Below, piece by piece: positions 32,810-44,259 of a stretch of 64,000 nucleotides of DNA (position 1 is the stretch's first letter; each line of letters starts with the position of its first letter). Source of the DNA: Guadua angustifolia (lineage: Eukaryota > Streptophyta > Magnoliopsida > Poales > Poaceae). A program made the position numbers and the translations under genes. The stretch lies in assembly GCA_036346375.1 (NCBI GenBank), contig CM070501.1, forward strand, positions 37,778,539-37,842,538, given 5' to 3'. Below the pieces are notes generated by a model. It ran no database searches. It saw only the letters and a program-made list of their open reading frames with translations, and was not told the origin of the DNA.

Positions 32810-35800
32810 CGCTTCCTACCTGCCGGTCGCTACCAGTGTCACACCTTCCATCCCTGACTCGATGCTCATTGCAGCATAGGGCTGCCATGCAACACTCCAT
32901 ATACTGCTCTTTGCCATATTGAACATCACCGCCTTGACTTGCCAGCCGTCACTGGTCTCACTCTCCATCCCCGAGTCGGTGCTTGCTGCGGCCACACGTA
33001 AGATCGAGGATATCGACTAGGGGGTAAATAGGCGGCTATAAAAATTTCTTCTACAAATAGTTAAAATCTCGCCTAAGTACCCTTATGTCAAGACCTAAAT
33101 AATAATAGATACAGAAGCGATCAACTAAGATTTTGACAATCAAAACATAAGTCAACTAGGCTCACTAAGTGCACTAGCTAATTATATCTCCACTCAAGAA
33201 TATGCAATCCTAAAGACAATCAAGCAATTTAATTCTAGAAATGTAAATTGCAATAATGTAAATAGAGAATCGCAAGCAAACACAAAGAGACACAGCGATA
33301 TTTTACCGTGGTGTTCAGAGACTTACCAGTCTCCCCTAATTCACGTTGAGGCAAGCCCAAACCGTTTTGGACCGGCTCCACGAATTGAGCACCCACCTCG
33401 ATTCCACTAGTGGTAGCTCTTCCTCCCTCCGGGTAGGTGAGCTCCGACCTTCTCAACTTTACCGAGCCTTCTCACAATCTCCTTGAGAAGGCCACCACAT
33501 ACGACGCCTCCACACGCTGTCTAGGTGTTGGCAAACACTAAGAGTATCAAATCAAACCCTTTACCTTGAGCTCAACCAAGTACAACACATGTACAAGAGT
33601 GATCACCAAGTGCAACACACGCACAAGGCTTCCCTCAAGTGCAGCACATACACAAGAGGCTCTCAATCCTCTCCTAATTGCAACATATGCAATTAGGGCT
33701 CACTCTTAACTTAAAAACCAAATAGAAGAGAGCAACACATGCACACAACTCTCACAAACCTTCCCCAAAGCCAGCAAACCTCAAATGCTAGCCCCAAGGC
33801 TCCTTTTATAGCCTTCCCAAAGAAAACTAGTCGTTGGGGGGCAAAAAGTACAGCAAACCCGGTGCTGCCACCCTACTAGGGCCGGTAGCATCGGCTTCTA
33901 GACCAACGGCTAGAAAAACTAGCCGTTACTCAGAAAATCTGTTGCTACCGGGCTCCGGGCAGTAGCACCGGGCCTTTTTCTTTTTTCTCGGGCTAAAAAC
34001 ACTCATTCTGAAATTTTTACACCGCCTATAGGGTAGTAGTATCGCCCATCTAGGGGTGGTGCTACCACTGCTACAGGTACTAAAATGGTCATAACTTTTT
34101 ACTCCGAACTCCGATTTAAATGATCTTAGACTTTATGCAAAGCTTATCAAGAGGGCTACAATCTCCATCTATTTTTAAGATTTAAGCAACTATAGATATT
34201 TTTAAATATCATAAAAATAAAGACTCTAATGTAGTCATTTAAGTCTAAAATCTGATTTCTCGAAATCCCTTACATAGACTTGATCAAAAGCGTGACTACA
34301 AACTAGAAAGAGTTAATAAGATCAAATATTGAGCTATATAATGATCAACTCATGATCAAAAATTTTTGTAAAACACATTTATAAATTCTAATCATATGCT
34401 CTAATATCAAATGCATGAGCACCAATATTTTACAAATCATATTTACAAATATAAATTTTGCAAACAAGAGTAATCAAGATCATATTTTTGATCCATGTCA
34501 TGATCAACACATGATCAAACCAATTTGCAAACACATTTGCAAACCCTATTCACATGCTCCAAGATATTATTCAATTAAACCATATTTTGTAAAAACTTAT
34601 TTTGCAAACACAAGACATAAACCTATCTTAGCCTTTCTGATGATCATCACATGATCAGGTCACAAGCTAAGGCTGTGATACATAAGCTCTATATTTGTAA
34701 CAAATGCAAATATCTAGCTCCAAGCAAACAATAACTTAAACCAACTTGCATAAACTATCTCTCTTTTTCAACACATGCAAATCCATAGTTCCATATAAAA
34801 ACCAAATCAATTAAGATTCAATAAGAAACAAGCATGAGTTTCCTTATTTGCAACACACGCAAATACGTATCTCATGCAAGAACCAACCAAGAGAGTGAGT
34901 TAGAGTCGACCCCTTTTAATAGTACGACAACCTACACTAGCAACCCAGTCTCCCATCCAAACACCGAAACCGGTAAAAGACTAGAAACGCATTCTTAGCC
35001 CTAACTAATTATACCTTTGGCTCTAGCACACCCACTTGGAGTTTTTATGATTTTCATCTTCTCCTCTCCAAGCTGGGTCATTTCTTCTTGTTCATCAACA
35101 CATGATGAATTTCCTTGCCTTAGCTTCGGGATCCTCTCTTGACGCTTATCAAAACATGATGACGTACTTATCCCATTTATCCATCTCAATCTTGGACTTT
35201 AACCTATTTCAAACTCATTGAAAGTGTTAGTACAAAACACATGGTTGTATCAATCATCAATGCACTCCATTAACACATAATGGATGCTCTCCAAATCCTT
35301 TGATCTTTTCCATTAATGATTGATCACAACCCAAAGACAATTGATTGAAATAATTTGATTTGTCTTGAGTATATTAATACAACTAATGCTTTATTATACT
35401 AAAAAACTTTCCGCTTGTCCTTAACCAACGAAGAAACACCATCAACACATGATGAAGCGTTCTTTGATTGATTGAAAGATAACCGAACTCAATTTAAATT
35501 TTATTTAAATTGACATGAGTATATATTAACTACACAAGTTTCGTATACTCATTTTGATAATGATTCAAAGTATGTTGGAGTGGTGGAAAGGGACAATACT
35601 CTTAATACCATCAACAATAGAATAAATTGCATTAAATATGTGCATATAAATAATTGAATTTGGAATCAATATGCACATAATCAATCTTAGATAGCATTTG
35701 AGTTTATTAACATGAGTATCTTATAAGTACACAAGTTAAATATACTCAAGGGGTTGTTTCAAAGTAATGATCCTTGATATAGAAAGATGAATTATATCAA

Positions 35801-36280
35801 TACTTTGAAACTTCAAGATTAAGCATGAACTCCCCCTAAATGTGTGCATTCATGTATATATAGAGTCAGAAACAAAATGCACATCTTAAGGTTAAAACAA
35901 TGGTGGAGTTCACTCTTTATCTTGAATCTAAGGAATATATCTAGAAATAATAAAGTTGCATTGGATGCACACCTTTTGAATTTCCATTTTCCTTTTTCAT
36001 GTGACTTTGATAGTTTCATCTTTTCATCCAAAAGAGACTAATAAGAGTAAAACTCAACAAAAGAGTTAGTCTCATAAACGGATTTGTCATTAATTAATAA
36101 TTGAGACTAATCAAAATTATGATTATCAAAAGAGTTAGTCTCACTACTAGATTTGTCATTAACACCACAACCAACTTAATGAAGTTTGAACTTTCACCAC
36201 AGGGGCCATGGCTGCCCTGACGCACATTGCTCTTTGCGCCATTACCTACTCTGCTGCCTCCGCTTATTTGCCGGTGCCGG
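32810..36280. repeat. About 110-bp diverged tandem unit flanking the solo LTR
   Basis: CACCTTCCATCCCTGACTCG.TGCTCATTGCAGC (about 32840-32877) recurs as CACTCTCCATCCCCGAGTCG.TGCTTGCTGCGGC (about 32958-32993). ACTGCTCTTTGCCATATTGA (32900) resembles CATTGCTCTTTGCGCCATTA (36223), right of the LTR. The LTR appears to have inserted inside this small array. Confidence 0.45.
32997..36196 (-). mobile_element. Solo LTR, about 3.2 kb
   Basis: On the minus strand the block begins TGAAAGTTCAAACTTC at 36196. It ends at 32997 with CTAGTCGATATCCTCGAT and a decayed terminus. CCACA occurs at both flanks (32992-32996 and 36197-36201), which fits a 5-bp LTR duplication. The CGCCTA...CTAGTCGATATC stretch is typical of the end of large grass LTRs, and the copia LTR ending at 45655 has a similar one. 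No primer site or coding motifs adjoin, so it is a solo LTR, perhaps enlarged by internal insertions. It contains CACATGATCA-type subrepeats and a duplicated GAGTTAGTCTCA block near 36060-36150. Confidence 0.65.
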
Positions 36281-36439
36281 TGGCTGCTCAACGCTCGTCT
36301 GCTACCCTACTCCCTATCAGTTTGCGACTACCCCATAGCCTGCGTCATCATCGTAGAGAGAGCAAGAGAGCATGGGGGTGTCAGGAATGAAGTGATAGTT
36401 GGTGTAGGGAAGATTGTGAGAGAGAGAATAGGTGGGATA

Positions 36440-37760
36440 GGTTGAAATGGACTTAAAGATTGAAATACGTATTTTAAATCCCACTTAATAGTACATACAC
36501 TTAATATAATTGCTATATACTGAGTTTTTTTTCCAAAATGTTTGGGTGTACATATGTACAACCACGTCCCTATTCTGCGTACGCCCATGTTCCCTTGAGT
36601 ATCAGTTAATAGATAAGCTTAGGTAGATAGGTGTTCGTAGCACCGAGTATTTTTCCTTTCTCATGGTCCACCAACAAAGAATTCATCATCCTAGACCGGT
36701 AACAATATTCTTGTATATTATGTCTGGAACTTATACGTACGATACAATGGTCCCGTTCGGGACAGTTTCTACACAGCTTCTGTTTAAAAAGAAAAATGGA
36801 TTGTTTGCCGAACGGGAGAATTCTGACAGTTTTTCCCACAATTAGAAGTAGATTTACGCACAAATTCAGAAGCTGTTACCCACCAGCTTCTTATAGAATC
36901 ATAATCCACACAATCAGAATATGTCCCAAACCAGACCAATGACACAATGACAAATAGGAGCCACATATGACCATTGTGCATGAATAACTTCTACGGTATG
37001 GCACAAAGAAATTTTGACTTCGAAGATTGACAGTATGCTTGTATACCCAAGAGTAGTACGGTACAGTGACACGAAGACAAACGGAAGCCATGGCCCATGG
37101 ACATTGGCATGAACGGCTTACACACGTTATGGCACCAATTGCTTCGACTAAGACGTCACAGAAAGCTTACACTGACTGACTGACTGACAGGTACCCTAGT
37201 GTGGAGAAAACCCTTAGTTGCTGCACACTTGCACATCAATCATTGATAAATGCGAGATGGTTATGGACAATGACGAGCATTTGAAAATAACTCGGAGCTG
37301 CACCGCTTTCAAGTGAGCAAATAATAGATTAATCGAGGCCGTACTCAGCGGGGAGAAAGGTCGAGCACGCGCAAAGAAAAACGGAGCACATAAGATTACT
37401 ACACGTCCCTTCCATTTTCTTGCAGCAAAGTAATTAACCCTTCTTCGTGTATTATTAGCCATCAAATCATGTCAAAAATCCGTCATCTTCCAGAATTACG
37501 AATGCATAATAGACACTTAACGTCCAAGCAAATAAAGTCATCTCCAAGTCGTCGATCGCGCCATCACTGTAATGATCGGCTAGCATTTCATATGACGCGT
37601 CATGTGGAAAATCACGGACAGTTCCATATTTCACTCATAGTTATCGTAGATTAATTACACAGCAAGAAGGGAAGAAAGAGGAGAAAAAAGTAGAGCAATC
37701 TATGGACGTCTAGACGCTTAGATTACAAACTGGCGCGCAGTATGTATTGCATGCGCCACA
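36440..37760. other. Intergenic, downstream of the 146-aa gene
   Basis: AT-rich DNA with a short (ACTG)n run near 37171-37190. No repeat ends or genes were recognised. The 3'UTR of the gene at 37764 probably occupies the right end. Confidence 0.5.
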
Positions 37761-37763
37761 AAC

Positions 37764-38204
37764 TTAGCGCGCGAAGGCCTCGCTCCCCGCCTTGATGGCG
37801 CTAAAGCCGCCGGCGCGCGCGGCCAAGACGTCCACCGCCCCGCCGCGCCTCCTCGGCGCTGGTGTCTTCAGCGCGTCGGCGCCGTCCGCAACGAACTCGC
37901 ACGGCGCGTCCTCGGCGATGGTCCCCATCGCCGCGGCCTTCTTCCGCGCCGGGACGGCCGGCGCCTCCTGCTGGGCGCCCTTCTTTACCGCCACGACGTC
38001 CGCCGGCTCGGCCGCGACGCGCCGCTGCTTCAAAGCGGCGCGGACGAGGTCTTCGCCACGGTCCGAGCTCACACGCTGGTGCATGGCCGCGGCCGACGAC
38101 CTGGCGCCGAAGCCGCGCACGTAGAGGTCGCACGCCCGCGACAGCGCGCGCGCCGGCGCGCCGAGGCACCGGCCCAGCTTGCTCTTGCTGCCGCCCTTCT
38201 TCAT
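37764..38204 (-). CDS. Uncharacterised plant protein, 146 aa, with a GRCLGAPARALSRACDLYVRG motif
   Basis: A single-exon, very GC-rich frame runs from ATG 38204 to TGA 37764. It begins MKKGGSKSKLGRCLGAP and continues ARALSRACDLYVRGF. This basic N-terminal block resembles a family of small plant proteins known to me only as uncharacterised. The remainder is Ala/Arg/Lys-rich with no catalytic motif, signal peptide or membrane span. A TATA box 118 bases upstream (CTATAAAAG on the minus strand, 38322-38330) supports this start. Overlapping frames (37801-38244) lack any motif and are treated as GC shadows. Function unknown. Confidence 0.75.
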   Translation of the reverse strand: MKKGGSKSKLGRCLGAPARALSRACDLYVRGFGARSSAAAMHQRVSSDRGEDLVRAALKQRRVAAEPADVVAVKKGAQQEAPAVPARKKAAAMGTIAEDAPCEFVADGADALKTPAPRRRGGAVDVLAARAGGFSAIKAGSEAFAR

Positions 38205-38321
38205 TTGCCGCGTGGGATTGGCCTCGAGCCAGAGGGAAATGCAAACACTACAAGCTACTATTCAGCTAGTACGAGAGGCGAGCGGCTAGTCGGCTACTGG
38301 CTAGCAAGGCAAGGAGGCTTG

Positions 38322-38330
38322 CTTTTATAG
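38322..38330 (-). promoter_or_regulatory. TATA box for the 146-aa gene
   Basis: CTATAAAAG on the minus strand predicts a transcription start near 38295 and a 5'UTR of about 90 bases. It fits the ATG at 38204. Confidence 0.7.
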
Positions 38331-38412
38331 AGCCAAAGTCACGGATGGCTACGTTGGCGTACTGTGTGTGGGGCACGCAGCAGGGGGGGTGGATGAGTGC
38401 TGGCTGCTGGGT

Positions 38413-38735
38413 AGGGATGGTAACGGGTCTCAATCCCTGTTTCTCCACGGGAATTCTTTTATTACGAAATGGAGATAGGGGAAATCTCTTCCTGTGGAGA
38501 GTTTATCGAGGAAAATATTGTCCTCGTCAGAGATCGCGGGGACAGGAACGTTCTATCATTTCCCGTCCCCGCCCTCGTGTTATCAATAATAGGTGGGATT
38601 AAATGATCATTTTTAAAAGAAAAAATAATATACGTGAGTGATTAATTCATGTAGCATGTGATCTTTTATATAGCATTTTCGGGGATTAGTCCCCATCGGG
38701 GCCCCGCAAACCCGTCAGGGATCGGAGACGCGCCG
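38413..38735. mobile_element. hAT MITE, left end only
   Basis: TAGGGATGGTAACGGGT at the left matches the ends of the elements at 101 and 53196. The following CCCCGTC/GGGGATT strings match the body of the 101-612 element. No matching right end is found before unrelated DNA, so the element is truncated. Confidence 0.6.
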
Positions 38736-38739
38736 GGGG

Positions 38740-39547
38740 GGAGAGAAGGATGAGAGAGAAAACTGCTGTCTATTATTTAACAGACGGTCTTATAGACAGT
38801 TTTTTATTTTATATACCATTTGTATAGACAGCCTATTAATTGAATAGACAACTATATAGACGATTCATTGTATAACTTATTTTTAATGTTTTCTATAGAT
38901 GATATAGAGATATATATATATAACAATCAGCTGCCGTCTATATTACTGTACATGTCTTGAGCATGGTCTCAAAGGCATCAGCAACCAAGTATAGTTACTT
39001 ATCCCTTGGACTGGCATATAGTGGGTTTTAGGGTTAGTCCATCGATGAAATAACGTACACATATAAGGATGTACCATTTTATCCAAACTATTTTGTAATT
39101 ATTGGAGATAAGGTGAGAATAACTTGTTTCTCCACCACCATATAAAGACCCTAAGGGGCACTTATACAAAAGGAGAGCTCTCATATTTCCTACTAACTAG
39201 CTTTTTTTTTCTTCCTAGTGGCGTGTAGCCTTTGATCCTCTTAAGTCCCTAAATAAGAAAGTGTACGCACTGCTTTGCTACAACAAACACAATGATGGCT
39301 CTCTTCGTGGTGCTTGGTTTTGAATAGCAGTGATTTGCATGTATTTTGCGGGGATCCGATGGATTTGTCCACGGGTTTGGGCTACGAGTTCGAGCTGGCG
39401 AACTCGCGCGCGCTGCGTCCGGTGATTCATTGGTGCTTGGCTTGGATGCACGCATCTGTCAGATTGATGAAGTAGGTATCTTGTTTTTTTTTTTTAAAAA
39501 AGGAAAATTGGCCGATCGAAGGATAACTTGTGATATCAGTATATGTA
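38740..39547. other. Intergenic, nothing firmly recognised
   Basis: Repeated TATAGACAG/CTGTCTAT boxes at 38770-38940 suggest an old MITE without clear ends. The rest is unassigned. Confidence 0.45.
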
Positions 39548-40275
39548 TCTCTACTAATATAAATTTGTAATTGGTGGCAGCGGTCTGTTCTTCCTAACCC
39601 CCCATATCTCTAATAATGACATGTCATTATAGCTAATTATTTTTTTCCTGATTTACAGCCAGCCATATTTCTCTAAATATGGCTGATTATTATAGCAAAA
39701 TCCCTGATTATTGCTAGTAATTAATAGCTGGCCAATCATTCCTTTTGTACTCTATATAGCCGGCCAACCATGGCGTGCTCGGCAGGAGGAAGAATGCGAG
39801 CGCGAGGAGGACGGCGGACGTTGTGGCGAAGACGGCGGACGCCCTGAGCGCGATCGCGTAGCGGCCAGTGGTCCGGAATGGCGGTGGCTTCGGCAGTAGG
39901 GTCTCGTGCTCGAGGGAAGACCCCATATCGCCCATGCGAAGGCGGCGGATAACGAGGACGAGCGAGGCGACGAGAAAGACGAGGTCAATGGCACCGAGGA
40001 GCGCGCTGCGGGCATGACGAGAGGAAGAGGAACGCGAGCTAATAATATAAATTGCAAAAGGGATACAAATGATTGATTGATTTTTGAGATTGGTAATATA
40101 TATTGCTACGTACAATATATTTGGTTTTAATTCATACCGGAGAAGAAATCGTAAAAACTTTTGTAATCGGGAGAAATAGATGTTTGATCTTGTAGCACAA
40201 TTTTCTTTTATTGCTTGATCTTTATGTTTCGTTACCAATTTTATTTTACGTAGCAACGCACGGGCATTGATCTAG
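39548..40275 (+). mobile_element. Complete non-autonomous Helitron, 728 bp
   Basis: The 5' end TCTCTACTAATATAAATT is preceded by A, and the 3' end ...GGGCATTGATCTAG is followed by T, as expected for Helitron insertion between A and T without duplication. The sub-terminal GTAGCAACGCACGGGC is a decayed form of the 3' hairpin seen in grass Helitrons. The last ~130 bases are shared, in reverse orientation, with 58617-58750 and partly with 50995-51060 and 46070-46140. There is no Rep/helicase gene. Confidence 0.85.
39714..40063 (-). pseudogene. Captured membrane-protein fragment in the Helitron
   Basis: On the strand opposite to the Helitron, an open frame reads LLGAIDLVFLVASLVLVIRR, a polar stretch, then RASAVFATTSAVLLALAFFL. 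These are two membrane segments with GC-rich, gene-like codon use unlike the AT-rich flanks. The arrangement is reminiscent of the N-terminal membrane domain of ABCC-type transporters, but this is a guess. There is no complete protein. Confidence 0.45.
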
Positions 40276-41106
40276 TATGTGTTAAGATAGCAGTCGTCGT
40301 TGCTTGTTTAAAATCTATAATTGTAAAGAGATCTATCAACCATTGGAAAAGTGTGATCTTTATTAATTTTTAACTAATCATGCCTACCGTGAGTTGGCCG
40401 TTAAATTTGGAATAGGGAAGACTTAAGACCGAAGAGAAAGAAAGAGACAAACCACACCATTGCTCGCACCATGCTAAAGCAAGTAAACAGGGGAGCGCGT
40501 TAACGTGTGGACTATGGAGCAAGTGATACTTGGTTTGAGAGAGTTTTGCGCACTTCACTTTTTTTTTTTTTTTTTTGAAAGCTAACGTCTTCCAAACTAT
40601 ACTATAGTAACATTTTAATTTGCGCTAAACGAATCGTTTTCACCGACTCCTGCAACAACGCGTGTTTATTTTTTATTAAAAAAAAGAGTGACATCCCAAT
40701 GCATGACTTCGCATTTTACTTTTATTAATTACTAGCTAATCTCTCTCTCACTCCACCCCTTGTGGGCCCATGGTTAATGGTACTTCATTTTCGAATACTC
40801 TTAGCTTTCAAATTTTATTCTTAAATACATGCAATTCTATAATTTCAAGGTGATTTTTTACACTTTTTTTTATAACTTTTCTTTTTAACTATTTCTAATG
40901 TTGTTCACTATAAGACATATCATCTAAAGATATAATGAAGATAAGTAATGCAGTCTTTTGTAGATTGACTTAGTGGAAGTGTAATAAACTTGAATGACAT
41001 TTATTCAGGAATGGGTGGAGTAAATGTTTTTATGGGAATTTTGGTCATGTGTTGGGCAAAAAGATGATTGTCATGTAATCATGCAATGCACAAAAGTTGC
41101 AAGTAA
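40276..41106. other. Intergenic, nothing recognised
   Basis: AT-rich with a T17-19 run near 40560. No gene or element with ends was seen. Confidence 0.5.
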
Positions 41107-41736
41107 GGGCCTGTTTGGTTGCCTTCTTAGCTTAGCCAGACTGGTAGGAGTCAGACTGAGTGAATGCAAGGGATGTTATTTGGTTAGTTGTATGAGAGTA
41201 AGCAGGCTACGTAGAGATGTTGTTTGGTTGGTTGCATTAGAAGAGAAGTAGGGAGACAATTTTAAGAGAGGGATGAAACAAATTAAAAACAAATATTAGA
41301 AAATCAATAAATTTTAAAGCGAGAATAAAAATTTTAAAAACAAACAATAGGAAATCCAAAATCCAAAAACGAAAATTTTAATCTTTTGAAATTTATATGG
41401 CAAGCGTGGTCTAGTTTTGTTCAAAAAAATGTCAGGAACACATAGATGAAATCGGTTCAATGATCGAAGATACTAATCAAAAGATATAGCAAAAATTTAG
41501 ATGAAAATCGAATTGAAAACGCTGATATCATGCTGATGTCAGCGTGCATGCAACTACCGAGATGGCTCCTCTCATATACGGCCAATTTCCACATTTCCGG
41601 TGATGCAGGCTAGAGGAGGAATCTTGCATCAGCTCATGCAGGCTCCGAGCAATATGCAGGTAACCAAACACACAAAAAAGCTAGAAGCTATATCTATAGA
41701 TGCAAATTTATATATATACAGACAACTAAACAGCCC
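41107..41736. mobile_element. PIF-Harbinger-like element with TAA target duplication
   Basis: The ends GGGCCTGTTTGGTTGCC and, inverted from the right, GGGCTGTTTAGTTGTC are flanked by TAA at 41104-41106 and 41737-41739. It is 630 bp and AT-rich with no transposase. Confidence 0.75.
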
Positions 41737-42540
41737 TAAACTAATTTTAAAAAGTAACAAATAGACGTGAATGGAAGGAGTATTATAACTCCATGGGTTG
41801 CGTCCATGATAAAGTGGCCATTCTATTCACCTGTTTACCCCGATTTGTGTGACTTCCTCCTTTAGAAGCTTGTGCCCAATACCTCAACCTCTCTCAGACT
41901 ACTTGGCCACCCTATTCGCCACCGCACCCTTTAGAAATTGAACAAACTACATGGTTTTTATGAAAAAAAAACATCATAAGTTAAATAATTATGGGCATAA
42001 ATTTTGATACACATGTGAGCGGTCCAAATATAAGTCCTATGTCAATCTTTATTATTTTTCTACCAATCATTCACCGGAGAGAAGTTACTATGCATTAGGC
42101 CATTATTTTGGAATAGTGAACACTTAAGACTGAAGAGAAATTGAGAAAGATGAAGAGACACGTGTGCCCAGAAAAGTGATAATTTCTAAGCTCTAAGCTA
42201 CAAAATAAGACATTCAACGAGATAAAGATTGAAGCATCAAGAGTTCAAAATTGAAAACGTATCTAAGGAACAGAGCTTGGTACCATATACAGTAAAATTT
42301 AATTATAACTAGTTCAAAAATAGAAAGATGTTATTAGTAGTATTATGCATGCGAGGAGCGACTAGTAGTATTTTTTCTTAATAATTTTATCTGAATTTTT
42401 TAGTTATTTTTACCCAAATATTGGGGAAAAAGAAGTAAATTTTATTAAATCTTGAATATGTACAGAGTTACTGTCTCGTTAAAAACTTTACATCCTAGTG
42501 TGGGGTACCCTCAGTAAGGAAAAGAGTACAGTAACTACGT
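41737..42540. other. Intergenic, nothing recognised
   Basis: AT-rich sequence leading to the 3' end of the hAT transposase remnant. No terminal repeat could be paired. Confidence 0.45.
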
Positions 42541-42608
42541 ATATATACATAGACTACCTGAGGCTGAGATTGTCAAAGTCGGCTACCACGTCCGTGATCT
42601 CCAGATCC

Positions 42609-44250
42609 TCAGACTGATGTTGTGTCCTGTTCTGCACGCTCCCAGTCTTTGAGGTATGTAATTGCCTCAACCATCTCAGGTCTGAGAGACGACCTCCTCG
42701 ACTCAAGTATCTTCCCTACCAAACTGAAAATGGATTCCGACGAGGCAGTGGACATCGGAACCGTAAGTATGTCCCGTGCGAAATGGGATAGCACGGGGTA
42801 AATACGTTTGTTATTCTTCCACCACAAGAGCAAGCTGAGTTGATTTTTCTCATCCATATCAAGTTCGGTCTCCACGAAGGGCGCGTCGAAATAGTGGTTG
42901 ATTTCTACCCATGGATTCCATTGCGATCTGCTCGGCGTTTCGGAAGACGAACTAGACGACTTGCCTTTCAGCTTCTTCCATATACTTGAAGCGGCCGAAC
43001 TGTCTCGTGCTTGTTACGTTGTTGAGGTAGATCTTCGTGCTTCACTTCTGGTGCCAAACTTTTCGTAATATTTGTCAAAAAATTTGAAAAACTAGTTATA
43101 AACATGAGTATAGGCCTCAGAGAAATCAAGAGTGAATGCCTCACCTATTTTCTCGTAGGCGCTCTGCAAATCAGAAAATTTTCTCAGGATCCAAAATAAT
43201 AGCAATAACAGTACAGATGTGGAATAGTCTGAAAATATTTAATTTTTTTTGCTCCATTGGTTCTATAATGCGACGTAAAATATAATTATTTCTATTTTCT
43301 TTAAAAGCATTAGCAATGAGTCAAAGCCGCTTGATGACTAAGTAAGTAGTTGGGTAGTACATATATAATTGTTTAGTGGTATTGTAAAAATATTCTAAAA
43401 AATTACAAAAATGACTAGCAATTTTTCAATCCGTTTTAGTAACCAATGCCTCACTATGATTGCAATTGATGAAGACAGTGATAATGTGCTCGTAGTCTTT
43501 GCACTGATGCAGTATAATATAAGCTGAGTTCCATCTAATCTTCATATCAAGGTTGAATCTTCTTGGTAATTTATTGTTGGCCCTACAGTACTCTGAGAAT
43601 TGGGAAAACCTTACGGACGAATTTGTAATAAAATCGATAGCATTGCGCATGCCCTCTAAACTAGATTTCATTATAACCAAATCTGCCTGCACAATGAAAC
43701 TAATAATGTGGCATACGTACCTTTGGTGGAGTACAAAACCTCCAACATAAGTCTCCAGGTGCGATGAGAGATGCTCCATTGCCGTCGTGTTATCTAATGC
43801 ATTGTCAAGAGTGATGGAAATAATTTTACTTTCTATTTTAAAGTCATTAATAATCTCACGTATACAGGTAACGATATTTTCTTCGGTGTGTGACTTAAAG
43901 ATTGGTTTAAACCCTATAACTCTTTTGTTTAGTACGTACTCGTCGTCTAGGTAATGCGCAACAACACTAATATAGACTGCTCTTTGATGGGAGAAAGTCA
44001 ATATATCTGATGTTAATGCAAATGAAAAACTAAGTGTCATGAATGTCTATTTTACCATTTCTAGTTTATTTGTAAATATTCTGTAAATGTCAAGTGTAGT
44101 TGTTCTTCTACTAACATGTTGGTATTGCGGGTAAAAACCACGTTGCACCATTCTCTCAAAGTCAAAGCTCTCACCCATTCTAAGCAGAAGATCCTCCATA
44201 ACTATGCAACGTACAATTTTGTCTCTAAATACGTCGGTGTTGTATACTCA
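42609..44250 (-). pseudogene. hAT transposase remnant
   Basis: In minus-strand order: a fragment RMGESFDFERMVQRGFYPQY near 44200; an open frame at 44040-43426 with a hAT core (VLHQRYVCHIISFIVQADLV, MKIRWNSAYIIL); and a C-terminal piece at 42875-42609 with ILTVPMSTASSESIFSLVGK and a following R..L.P..VE segment. The last is the conserved hAT dimerisation domain. The parts are separated by stops and frame changes, so the gene is dead. The copia LTR at 44260 begins right at its N-terminal side and probably cut it. Confidence 0.8.
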
Positions 44251-44259
44251 TGTGCTTAC

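Noticed and set aside
37801..38269. Long open frames overlapping the 146-aa gene on both strands
   Set aside because: They are Arg/Ala/Pro-rich frames caused by very high GC; only the 37764-38204 frame has a family-like N-terminal motif and a fitting TATA box.
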